Assembly: GCA_035704555.1 (NCBI GenBank)
Contig: DASSWT010000111.1
Span: forward strand, 1-5,115
Origin: Saccharospirillum sp035704555
Lineage (GTDB): Bacteria > Pseudomonadota > Gammaproteobacteria > Pseudomonadales > Natronospirillaceae
Length of the DNA: 5,115 bases
Direction of reading: 5' to 3'
Part shown: positions 1 to 5,115 of the stretch, in pieces
Numbering within the stretch: the first letter of the stretch is position 1
Layout: each line of letters starts with the position of its first letter
Notes under the pieces: generated by a model
What the model was told of the DNA's origin: nothing
Seen by the model: only the letters and a program-made list of their open reading frames with translations
Databases searched by the model: none
Position numbers and translations under genes: made by a program

Positions 1-725
1 ACCAGGTGTACGCTGCGCGAGCCGCCCCTCGGGTCTCCCGCCTGTGCACCGGAGGTTACCGATGTCGGTGCCACGCGCTCAAGCAGGCTGATCACGTTGC
101 CAACCCAGGCGTGCTCTAGCTCTATCACTTCAATTTCTTCACTGCCTGCCCGGTCGAGTAGCTCGACAATTTCGGCTATACGTTCGATATTTTCAGCACG
201 ATCGGCGATGATCAGGGCATTAGCGGTGCTAACGCCGGCCAGATGGCCGTATTTGGCGACCAAAGGGCGCAGGATCGGCACCAGCTCCATCGCCGAGGTA
301 TTCTGAATCGGGAATACCCGAATGATGATTTCCTCGCCAGTGATCGAACCATCGGTATCAACCTCGAGACCTGCAGACTTAATGTCAGCCTGACCGATGA
401 TCTTGACCGCATTTTCCGTCTCGACCGCCGAGAAACCGTAGACTTCGATGGTCGCCAGAAAGATCTCATAGATGGCTTCGGCGGTAAGTTCCCGGTCTGA
501 AATAACCGTGACCTGGCCGCGAACCCGGGGATCGACAATAAAGCTTTTGCCGGTGACACGCGCCACCAGGTCAATCACTTCATTGATGTCGGCACCCTGC
601 ATGTTCAACTGATAGGTCGGCTCTTCGGCACGTGCCGGAAGGCTGGCCAGCACCAGCGCCAGAATCAGTAACAGTGACCGTAACAGTGGCTCCGCACTCC
701 TGCGAACCAGGCCGATAGCATGCAT
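1..725 (-). CDS. gspD: Type II secretion outer-membrane secretin GspD, N-terminal part (runs off the left edge)
   Basis: This is the first 241 codons of the T2SS secretin, the multimeric outer-membrane channel through which folded exoproteins leave the periplasm. My translation shows a basic start (LVRRS), a hydrophobic stretch at about residues 14-30 and a signal-peptidase-I-like site ARA/EE after residue 33. The N0 domain (about 36-110) follows, with the family-typical phrases GADINEVIDLVARVTGKSF and VDPRVRGQVTVIS. The N1 domain (about 133-195) contains ANALIIADRAENIERI and ends ELLDR, and N2 begins near 197 (IEVIELEHAWVGNVISLL). The membrane-embedded C-terminal beta-barrel domain lies outside the window. 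Family members are usually about 650-700 residues, so roughly a third is seen. I chose the ATG at 725 because AAAGGA lies 7 bases upstream and the signal peptide follows directly. An in-frame ATG at 758 would add 11 residues but has no good ribosome binding site. The gene follows gspC by 37 bases, as expected for interacting partners. No frameshift is seen. Confidence 0.95.
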   Translation of the reverse strand, partial: MHAIGLVRRSAEPLLRSLLLILALVLASLPARAEEPTYQLNMQGADINEVIDLVARVTGKSFIVDPRVRGQVTVISDRELTAEAIYEIFLATIEVYGFSAVETENAVKIIGQADIKSAGLEVDTDGSITGEEIIIRVFPIQNTSAMELVPILRPLVAKYGHLAGVSTANALIIADRAENIERIAEIVELLDRAGSEEIEVIELEHAWVGNVISLLERVAPTSVTSGAQAGDPRGGSRSVHL

Positions 726-732
726 GTTGTTG

Positions 733-738
733 TCCTTT
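733..738 (-). promoter_or_regulatory. Ribosome binding site that decides the gspD start
   Basis: The minus strand reads AAAGGA, 7 bases before the ATG at 725. The other in-frame ATG, at 758, has no purine-rich match at a suitable distance. This favours the downstream start, which also places the signal peptide at the very N-terminus. Confidence 0.6.
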
Positions 739-762
739 GTTAATCGATCGTTCTGCATGGTG

Positions 763-1674
763 TCAGAATCGAGGTATGGATTGGTAGATGGTAAAGGAGC
801 GTGAACCCCGTTGAATCTGTATCTTCAATTCGCCGCCGGTTTGCAGAATCTGGTTCAGCAGCATCTGATCCTGACCGATGTTGCCGACCGGCTGGTCGTT
901 GACCGCGGTGACCACGTCACCCGGGCGCAGCCCGGCCATGGCCAACTGGCGGGCATTCTGGGTTACCCGGTAACCGGACCCGGTTGCTTCAAGGCCCACT
1001 TCATCCAGGAGGCCCTGAGGGTCTGAGTTGGCGCGCTGTTGCACATAGGAGACCATCTGCTCAACCTGGGCCTGAACATCCTCGCCCCGGTCTACCCGTT
1101 GCTGGGCCTGATCGATGGTCTCGCCAAAGCTGCTGGCGTCTTCGATCGGTTCGTCGTTGACCTGCAGCAGCTCTGAGGTTTCCAGTCGCTCATAGCGCAG
1201 GGTTTCCAGCTGACCGTTTCGATCCAGAATAACCCGGTCGCTGTAAACCGCCGACAGAGTGGCCTGATTGAAAATATCATCCCCGACGGAAAACGCACTG
1301 GCCTGGCCACCGCCCCGGGAAATAATGGCAAAGCCATTACCGTCGGTTCCCCGTGAAAGCACGGCCTGCAGAGTCATGTTCAACCGGGTCTCGGGGGCTT
1401 CTACCGGTCGTTCCGGCTCGGCTTCGGCGACCGCTTCAAATTGACCGAACAAGTGACGTTCAGCCAGGGTGGCGCCCAGTTGCTCCGGGTTCGCACTGCC
1501 ATTGCCGGTGTTCAGGTTGGCTGGTTGAATACGCGGCGCGGTGACTGTGGGCGCCGGTTGCAGCCATAGCCAGGTCAGCTGTGCACTGAACACGGCACTC
1601 AGGGCGATAAGGATTACAACGACCCAGCGCTGTAGCGGCAGCCAGATTTGCCGGGTTTGGTTCACCCAATCCAT
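763..1674 (-). CDS. gspC: Type II secretion inner-membrane protein GspC (HR and PDZ domains)
   Basis: GspC is a bitopic inner-membrane protein that links the inner-membrane platform to the secretin; in this family the periplasmic HR domain binds the N0 domain of GspD. The 303-residue product has a short cytoplasmic N-terminus, one membrane segment at about 17-38, and a Pro/Asn-rich linker. The conserved phrase ERHLFGQF lies at 72-79. An HR domain spans about 97-163 (from LNMTLQAVLSR through the SVGDDI and DRVIL strands). A Gln/Glu-rich, possibly helical linker covers about 164-217. A C-terminal PDZ domain at about 218-303 carries the carboxylate-loop-like phrase GLRPGDVVTAVND at 248-260. Some GspC homologues have a coiled coil in place of the PDZ domain, so this is the PDZ type. 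I chose the ATG at 1674; a TTG one codon earlier is also in frame. The ATG shares its A with the gspN stop (TGATG), and AAAAGG sits inside the end of gspN, which suggests translational coupling. gspD follows. Confidence 0.95.
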   Translation of the reverse strand: MDWVNQTRQIWLPLQRWVVVILIALSAVFSAQLTWLWLQPAPTVTAPRIQPANLNTGNGSANPEQLGATLAERHLFGQFEAVAEAEPERPVEAPETRLNMTLQAVLSRGTDGNGFAIISRGGGQASAFSVGDDIFNQATLSAVYSDRVILDRNGQLETLRYERLETSELLQVNDEPIEDASSFGETIDQAQQRVDRGEDVQAQVEQMVSYVQQRANSDPQGLLDEVGLEATGSGYRVTQNARQLAMAGLRPGDVVTAVNDQPVGNIGQDQMLLNQILQTGGELKIQIQRGSRSFTIYQSIPRF

Positions 1675-2408
1675 CAAAACACCTTTTGCGAGATTTCTAT
1701 CAGGGTGTCACGCCCGCCGGGCACGGGTATGCCCAGGCGTTCGGCCATGGCCCGCTGCACGGCAACCTTTCCCTGCCCTTCACGGCTCAGTTCGGCCTGG
1801 ATCAGCGAGGTGTTATCCAATGCGTTGATCGCCACCCGCCAGGCGGTTTCGTCGCTGGTGATCTGGCCTTGCATCTGTGGCACGTCGAACTGCTGTCGGG
1901 ACCGGCCCATCGGAACTTCAACCGGCCCGCCCGACCAGGATAACTCACCCGAGGCATCGCCCAGGGAGCCACCCCAGCCTGCGCTCGCGCTCAGGTCCGA
2001 CATGACCAGCCGCCCTTGCAGGGTCGAATTATAGGCCCGGGTGATCTGAGCAAAGGCGGCGTCGTCCACATAGCCGGATACCTGTTCGACGCCAACGCCG
2101 GTCGGGCGCAGTTGAATCTGGCCGGAGACATCCAGCGCCGGGCTGAACACGTGCACATCATAGGGTAATCGGCCAGTCAGTAACCCCAGGGGTCTGACTT
2201 GCCATTCGAGGTTGAATTCCGGGCTGTTTGGCACCCGCACCCGGCTTTCTCCCTGCCAGATATTACCCTGCGGCTGTTCCAGGCTTACGCCCAGAGATCG
2301 CAATATCGGGTCGCCATACTGCACTACCCAACTCAGTGGTACGGTAACCACCAGGGCAAACAAATACACGGCAACAAACAGCACCACTAACTTTATATTA
2401 ATTCTCAT
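1674..2408 (-). CDS. gspN: Type II secretion accessory protein GspN
   Basis: This is a 244-residue inner-membrane-anchored protein of the T2SS N family. The role of GspN is poorly defined, and many T2SSs lack it or work without it. A membrane segment fills about residues 6-28, directly after MRINIK. It is followed by a periplasmic region with the family-like motif GNIWQG at 48-53, a beta-rich repetitive body and a basic, amphipathic C-terminus. I chose the ATG at 2408, where CGGAAG lies just upstream (a slightly short spacing). A longer reading from a TTG at 2465 would add 19 mostly charged residues before the membrane helix and has no ribosome binding site, so I reject it. The gene is first in the minus-strand group gspN-gspC-gspD. 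In the classical pul/out layout gspN lies at the far end after gspM, so the order here is rearranged, though N-C-D orders are plausible in other gammaproteobacteria. The identification rests on topology, motif and neighbours. Confidence 0.85.
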   Translation of the reverse strand: MRINIKLVVLFVAVYLFALVVTVPLSWVVQYGDPILRSLGVSLEQPQGNIWQGESRVRVPNSPEFNLEWQVRPLGLLTGRLPYDVHVFSPALDVSGQIQLRPTGVGVEQVSGYVDDAAFAQITRAYNSTLQGRLVMSDLSASAGWGGSLGDASGELSWSGGPVEVPMGRSRQQFDVPQMQGQITSDETAWRVAINALDNTSLIQAELSREGQGKVAVQRAMAERLGIPVPGGRDTLIEISQKVF

Positions 2409-2483
2409 AGACTTCCGTTCTGCACTATCCCTGCGCTTGCTCCGGGCGTGCCGCCCAAAGTTCAAAAAATATCGGACCGCCAG

Positions 2484-2510
2484 TGTATAGAAGGCCCCAT
2501 TTCACGACAA
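2484..2510 (-). promoter_or_regulatory. Weak candidate sigma-70 promoter for gspNCD
   Basis: On the minus strand, TTGTCG (2505-2510) and TATACA (2484-2489) are separated by 15 bases, shorter than the preferred 17. Transcription would start about 70 bases before the gspN ATG. A promoter is expected in this 171-base gap because the groEL terminator precedes it. A perfect TATAAT also occurs at 2565-2570, but its -35 position falls in the terminator stem and has no match. The assignment is tentative. Confidence 0.25.
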
Positions 2511-2579
2511 TCGGTTTACAACGCCCTGACGTTGATTTTGCTGGCTGCGAGGTCATTCCCGCCCATTATAAACGCCCAT

Positions 2580-2605
2580 AAAAAAGCCCGCACGAGGCGG
2601 GCTTT
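2580..2605 (-). terminator. Rho-independent terminator of groESL
   Basis: Read on the minus strand, a perfect 9-bp stem (AAAGCCCGC / GCGGGCTTT, 2597-2605 with 2583-2591) closes a 5-base loop. It is GC-rich in the middle and ends in six T residues, some of them inside the stem. It begins 27 bases after the groEL stop codon. On the plus strand the stem is followed by only three T residues and then G, so it should work in one direction. It separates the chaperonin operon from the secretion operon. Confidence 0.9.
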
Positions 2606-2632
2606 GATCAGGTAAATAAGGGCCGGGCTGGC

Positions 2633-4285
2633 TTACATCATGCCGCCCATGCCGCCCATACCACCCATGCCACCCATATCCGGCATGCCACCACCAGAAG
2701 ACTTGTCTTCCGGCTTGTCGGTGATCATGGCTTCAGTGGTGATCATCAGGCCAGCAACGGAGGCTGCGGCTTGCAGGGCTGAACGGGTCACTTTAGCCGG
2801 GTCGATAATACCCAGTTCCATCATGTCGCCGTATTCGCCGGTTGCAGCGTTGTAGCCGTAGTTACCAGACCCTTTCTTGACTTCGTTCAGTACAACAGAC
2901 GGCTCGCCGCCGGCGTTGTAAACGATCTGACGCAGCGGTGCTTCCATGGCACGCAGTGCCAGGGCAATACCGGTACGCTGTTCTTCGTTGTCGCCCTGAA
3001 TCTCGCCAACGTTCATCAGTGCACGTACCAGGGCAACACCGCCACCGGCAACCACACCTTCCTGAACCGCAGCACGGGTAGCGTGCAGGGCGTCGTCAAC
3101 GCGGGCTTTCTTCTCTTTCATTTCCATCTCGGTGGCGGCGCCAACCTTGATGACTGCAACACCGCCGGCCAGTTTGGCAACGCGTTCCTGCAGTTTTTCC
3201 TTGTCGTAATCGGAGGTGGACTGCTCGATTTCGGCACGGATCTGCTCGACGCGGCCTTTGATGTCGGCGTCTTCACCGGCACCGTCAACAACGATGGTGT
3301 TCTCTTTGGACAGAGTAACCTTCTTGGCGCTACCCAGGTGTTCCAGGGTGGCGGTTTCGAGGCTCATGCCCACTTCTTCGGAGATGACGGTACCACCGGT
3401 CAGAATCGCGAGATCCTGCAGCATGGCTTTGCGACGGTCGCCGAAGCCCGGTGCCTTGGCGGCAGAGACTTTAACGGTGCCGCGCATGTTGTTGACAACC
3501 AGGGTCGCCAGGGCTTCGCCTTCGATGTCTTCAGCGATGATCATCAGCGGACGGCTGGCCTTGGAGACGGACTCCAGTACCGGGATCAGGTCACGGATGT
3601 TGCTGATTTTCTTGTCGACCAACAGGATGTACGGGTTTTCGAGCTCGGCCGTCATGGTTTCCTGGTTGGTGATGAAGTACGGAGACAGGTAACCGCGGTC
3701 GAACTGCATGCCTTCCACGACTTCCAGTTCGTCGTCGAAACCACTGCCTTCTTCAACGGTGATCACGCCTTCGTTACCGACTTTTTCCATCGCATCGGCG
3801 ATCAGGCCGCCAATGGTGGCATCGGCGTTGGCAGAAATGGTACCAACCTGGGCGATGGCTTTTTTGTCTGAGCAAGGCACAGACAGTTTGGCGATTTCGT
3901 CAACAACGGCACGGGCTGCTTTGTCGATGCCGCGCTTCAGGTCCATCGGGTTCATGCCCGCTGCAACTGATTTGAGGCCTTCGTTGATGAATGCCTGGGC
4001 CAGCACTGTGGCGGTGGTAGTACCGTCACCGGCTTCGTCGTTGGCCTTGGAAGCAACTTCCTTGACCATCTGAGCGCCCATGTTTTCGAACTTGTCTTCC
4101 AGTTCGATTTCCTTGGCGACCGATACACCGTCTTTGGTGACGGCGGGTGAGCCGAAGGATTTATCGAGAATTACGTTACGGCCTTTCGGGCCCAGTGTCA
4201 CTTTGACGGCGTCTGCCAGCAGGTTCACGCCTTTCTGCATTTTGCTGCGAGCGGAATCGCCAAATTTAACGTCTTTAGCTGCCAT
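2633..4285 (-). CDS. groEL: Chaperonin GroEL (60 kDa, Hsp60)
   Basis: GroEL forms the double-ring, ATP-driven folding chamber of the cytoplasm and works with the GroES lid. The product is 550 residues against 548 in E. coli, and the key positions fall at the same numbers. The phosphate-binding loop GDGTTTATV starts at 86, with catalytic Asp87; Asp52 is in KDGV; Asp398 is in ARVDDAL; Cys138 is also kept. The equatorial domain covers about 2-133 and 409-523, the intermediate domain about 134-190 and 377-408, and the apical domain about 191-376. The apical domain has the usual hydrophobic polypeptide-binding helices (VLESVSK and LATLVVNNM regions). The C-terminus is a disordered Gly-Met tail made of GGM repeats ending in GGMM, which projects into the cavity. 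The ATG at 4285 is preceded by AAGGAAGG at about 10 bases. The gene follows groES by 41 bases, shares its promoter and ends at a strong terminator. It looks intact and functional, and it is the only groEL in this window. Confidence 0.99.
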   Translation of the reverse strand: MAAKDVKFGDSARSKMQKGVNLLADAVKVTLGPKGRNVILDKSFGSPAVTKDGVSVAKEIELEDKFENMGAQMVKEVASKANDEAGDGTTTATVLAQAFINEGLKSVAAGMNPMDLKRGIDKAARAVVDEIAKLSVPCSDKKAIAQVGTISANADATIGGLIADAMEKVGNEGVITVEEGSGFDDELEVVEGMQFDRGYLSPYFITNQETMTAELENPYILLVDKKISNIRDLIPVLESVSKASRPLMIIAEDIEGEALATLVVNNMRGTVKVSAAKAPGFGDRRKAMLQDLAILTGGTVISEEVGMSLETATLEHLGSAKKVTLSKENTIVVDGAGEDADIKGRVEQIRAEIEQSTSDYDKEKLQERVAKLAGGVAVIKVGAATEMEMKEKKARVDDALHATRAAVQEGVVAGGGVALVRALMNVGEIQGDNEEQRTGIALALRAMEAPLRQIVYNAGGEPSVVLNEVKKGSGNYGYNAATGEYGDMMELGIIDPAKVTRSALQAAASVAGLMITTEAMITDKPEDKSSGGGMPDMGGMGGMGGMGGMM

Positions 4286-4326
4286 GATGTGCTTACCTTC
4301 CTTACAATTCGTTTAACGAGTTCGGT

Positions 4327-4614
4327 TTACTCAATAACACCGAAGATGTCGCTTTCGGTCATAATCAGCAGTTCTTCACCGTCAATTTTGACGGTGCTGC
4401 CTGCGTACTGACCAAAAACAACGGTATCGCCTACCTTCACATCCAACGACTTGACGTCGCCGTTATCAAGGATTCGGCCGTTACCGACTGCCAGGACTTC
4501 GCCCTGAGAGGGCTTTTCTTTGGCAGAACCGGGCAGAACGATGCCACCAGCCGTTTTTTCCTCTTGTTCCTTGCGGCGTACTACGACGCGATCATGCAAA
4601 GGACGAATTTTCAT
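4327..4614 (-). CDS. groES: Co-chaperonin GroES (10 kDa, Hsp10)
   Basis: GroES is the heptameric lid that caps the GroEL ring and encloses the folding client. The 95-residue product (97 in E. coli) begins MKIRPLHDRVVV. It carries the flexible mobile loop at about 17-34, with the GroEL-contacting tripeptide Ile-Val-Leu at 25-27 after the conserved Gly-Gly. The beta-barrel body contains GEVLAVGNGR and VGDTVVFGQYAG, and the protein ends TESDIFGVIE. The ATG at 4614 follows TAGGAGA by about 9 bases. The gene is first in the groES-groEL operon. A sigma-32 promoter match lies upstream and implies a 5' leader of roughly 80-85 bases. There are no anomalies. Confidence 0.99.
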   Translation of the reverse strand: MKIRPLHDRVVVRRKEQEEKTAGGIVLPGSAKEKPSQGEVLAVGNGRILDNGDVKSLDVKVGDTVVFGQYAGSTVKIDGEELLIMTESDIFGVIE

Positions 4615-4705
4615 GGATCCAATCTCCTAAAACACATTGTGGGAGTTTTGTTGTGAATTCGGGTCTGTTCGATACGGAACGGCCCCGGAATGCCAATGCT
4701 CCCCG

Positions 4706-4734
4706 TTAATGGGGCCGATAAATTTTCATTTCAA
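4706..4734 (-). promoter_or_regulatory. Sigma-32 (RpoH) heat-shock promoter of groESL
   Basis: The minus strand reads GTTGAAA, a 14-base spacer, then CCCCATTAA: -35 core TTGAAA at 4729-4734 and -10 at 4706-4714. This is very close to the known RpoH consensus (CTTGAAA, 11-16 bases, CCCCATNT), including the diagnostic C run. Transcription should begin near 4697-4700. The -10 half also forms a small palindrome, CCCC-N6-GGGG (4701-4714). No CIRCE operator (TTAGCACTC with its inverted copy) is present, so HrcA control at this site is not supported. A vegetative promoter may overlap; TTGGCA at 4691-4696 with TATCGA at 4669-4674 is too weak to call. Confidence 0.85.
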
Positions 4735-4771
4735 CACCTTGGTGGTTAAATTTTTTGTGTGCCTTTCGTTC

Positions 4772-4877
4772 GTGCCGGGTACCGGGGATCCCTATCGGGG
4801 GTCGGCGTGAACCCGTCCATGGGGCCTAGACCGCAGCATCCATGCTGCGGGCTTCCCCTGATAGGCCAACCCGGCAC
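4772..4877 (-). ncRNA. TwoAYGGAY-like structured RNA element
   Basis: The minus-strand RNA folds into a closed, branched structure. A perfect 9-bp outer stem GUGCCGGGU/ACCCGGCAC pairs 4869-4877 with 4772-4780. A second stem CCUAUC-(A)-GGGG/CCCCGAUAGG pairs 4855-4865 with 4791-4800 and has one bulged base. Inside are two hairpins: a 7-bp stem with loop AUGGAU (4831-4850) and a 3-bp GC stem with loop AUGGAC (4812-4823), the latter extended after a mismatch by a G-U and a G-C pair. Two terminal loops reading AYGGAY are the defining trait of the TwoAYGGAY motif, described by comparative genomics in bacteria including gammaproteobacteria; its function is unknown. Strand choice rests on the loop consensus and on the G-U pair, which would be A-C on the other strand. 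There is no T-run after the element and no clear promoter before it. It ends 37 bases upstream of the groESL -35 box, so it could be a separate small RNA or could read through into groES. Confidence 0.75.
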
Positions 4878-4897
4878 CCGACACTCAACTTTGATGG

Positions 4898-4926
4898 CTG
4901 TCATTACCTGCTATCAGAATTAGGAT
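4898..4926 (+). promoter_or_regulatory. Possible sigma-70 promoter facing right
   Basis: CTGTCA (4898-4903) and TAGGAT (4921-4926) are spaced by 17 bases, each matching four of six consensus positions. It would start a transcript about 35 bases before the short plus-strand frame at 4968. Matches of this quality occur by chance, so the call rests mainly on its position. Confidence 0.2.
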
Positions 4927-4967
4927 TTTGAGGATCGGTGGTTGAACCTGATCCAAGGAGGAAATCT

Positions 4968-5036
4968 GTGTGGGGCAAAAGATTTAATGAAACAGGTTTG
5001 AATTTTGGTACAGACCGAGTGCTGGCTGCCGGGTAG
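4968..5036 (+). CDS. Possible 22-residue peptide ORF with a strong ribosome binding site
   Basis: A GTG start is preceded by AAGGAGG (4955-4961) at an ideal 6-base spacing, and 22 codons follow before TAG. The product begins M-W-G-K-R-F-N-E and ends R-V-L-A-A-G. It has no membrane segment or signal peptide, and I do not recognise it. A weak promoter match lies upstream and a perfect hairpin lies 29 bases downstream, so the parts of a tiny transcription unit are present in order. It faces away from groESL. It could be a leader peptide, a small protein or a chance frame. The only real support is the ribosome binding site, and conservation is unknown. Confidence 0.25.
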   Translation: MWGKRFNETGLNFGTDRVLAAG

Positions 5037-5064
5037 GCCACTCCGGGGAAGTCTGAGGCATGGA

Positions 5065-5087
5065 CTAAAACGCCTGGAGCGTTTTAG
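5065..5087. repeat. Perfect 9-bp inverted repeat (hairpin)
   Basis: CTAAAACGC and GCGTTTTAG are exact inverted copies around the 5-base loop CTGGA. On the plus strand the right arm carries TTTT but no T-run follows the stem, so this is at best a weak or unconventional terminator. The bases after it (5088-5115) contain the near-repeated CGAGC-AAAG-CGAGC and run to the window edge. The arrangement resembles intergenic palindromic repeats, but copy number cannot be judged here. Confidence 0.5.
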
Positions 5088-5115
5088 CACGAGCAAAGCG
5101 AGCCCGAAGGGTGAA

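Larger units (their letters stand above)
4878..5115. other. Intergenic stretch upstream of the structured RNA
   Basis: No protein gene is recognisable on either strand. The short open frame at 4968-5036, a weak rightward promoter match and the 5065-5087 hairpin are the only structures I can point to. On the minus strand I see no convincing promoter for the structured RNA at 4772-4877. The next gene to the right lies outside the window; in some gammaproteobacteria fxsA precedes groES, but nothing here resembles it. Confidence 0.4.

Noticed and set aside
212..574. A 120-codon minus-strand frame inside gspD
   Set aside because: It is out of frame with the clear GspD translation, which has a signal peptide and the N0/N1 domains.
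2409..2465. N-terminal extension of gspN from a TTG codon
   Set aside because: There is no ribosome binding site before the TTG, and the added residues are highly charged and precede an otherwise normal N-terminal membrane anchor.
2640..2690. Short tandem repeat at the 3' end of groEL
   Set aside because: It encodes the normal Gly-Gly-Met tail of GroEL and is not an independent repeat element.
3083..3871. A 262-codon plus-strand open frame inside groEL
   Set aside because: It lies wholly antisense to an intact, highly conserved groEL. Its composition is that of a complement frame of a GC-rich gene, and it has no recognisable domain.
4669..4696. Sigma-70-like TTGGCA with TATCGA at 16 bases upstream of groES
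   Set aside because: The -10 box matches only three of six consensus positions; the sigma-32 match just upstream explains the operon better.
4772..4877. The structured element as 6S RNA, SRP RNA or a plus-strand riboswitch
   Set aside because: It lacks the conserved SRP tetraloop region and the 6S central bubble layout, and it is too short for 6S. The minus-strand loops fit AYGGAY, and a G-U pair is lost on the plus strand.
5081..5095. TTAGCAC resembling half of a CIRCE operator
   Set aside because: The inverted GAGTGCTAA partner is absent at the required 9-base spacing, and the site is far from the groES promoter.

Overview
The window reads like the chromosome of a free-living, probably marine, gammaproteobacterium. 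GroEL and GroES are close to the Escherichia coli proteins in length, residue numbering and the Gly-Met-rich GroEL tail. The heat-shock control is of the sigma-32 type with no CIRCE operator visible, and type II secretion (T2SS) genes lie next door. The genus cannot be fixed from this sequence alone; a Marinobacter/Oceanospirillales-like organism is a guess from gene content. All five recognisable protein genes lie on the minus strand, so the biological order runs from right to left.

Right end (about 4615-5115): a 501-base stretch without a recognised protein gene, but rich in signals. A strong sigma-32 promoter (4706-4734) drives groESL. Just upstream of it, on the same strand, is a compact structured RNA element (4772-4877) whose two hairpin loops read AUGGAU and AUGGAC. 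This matches the TwoAYGGAY candidate RNA motif, whose function is unknown. Further right, on the plus strand, are a 22-codon open frame with an excellent ribosome binding site and a perfect 9-bp hairpin; both are uncertain.

Middle (2580-4614): groES and groEL, 41 bases apart, encode the two rings of the cytoplasmic chaperonin. They are closed by a clear Rho-independent terminator at 2580-2605.

Left part (1-2408): gspN, gspC and the 5' part of gspD, which begin a T2SS operon that continues past the left edge. gspN and gspC overlap by one base (TGATG) and gspD follows after 37 bases. GspC is the inner-membrane clamp that binds the periplasmic N-domains of the outer-membrane secretin GspD; GspN is an accessory protein. 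The terminator after groEL and the 171-base gap before gspN suggest that the secretion operon has its own promoter, for which only a weak candidate is visible.

The protein genes are ordinary. The most interesting item is the TwoAYGGAY-type RNA immediately upstream of the heat-shock promoter. Its paired GGA-bearing loops raise the untested idea of CsrA/RsmA binding.
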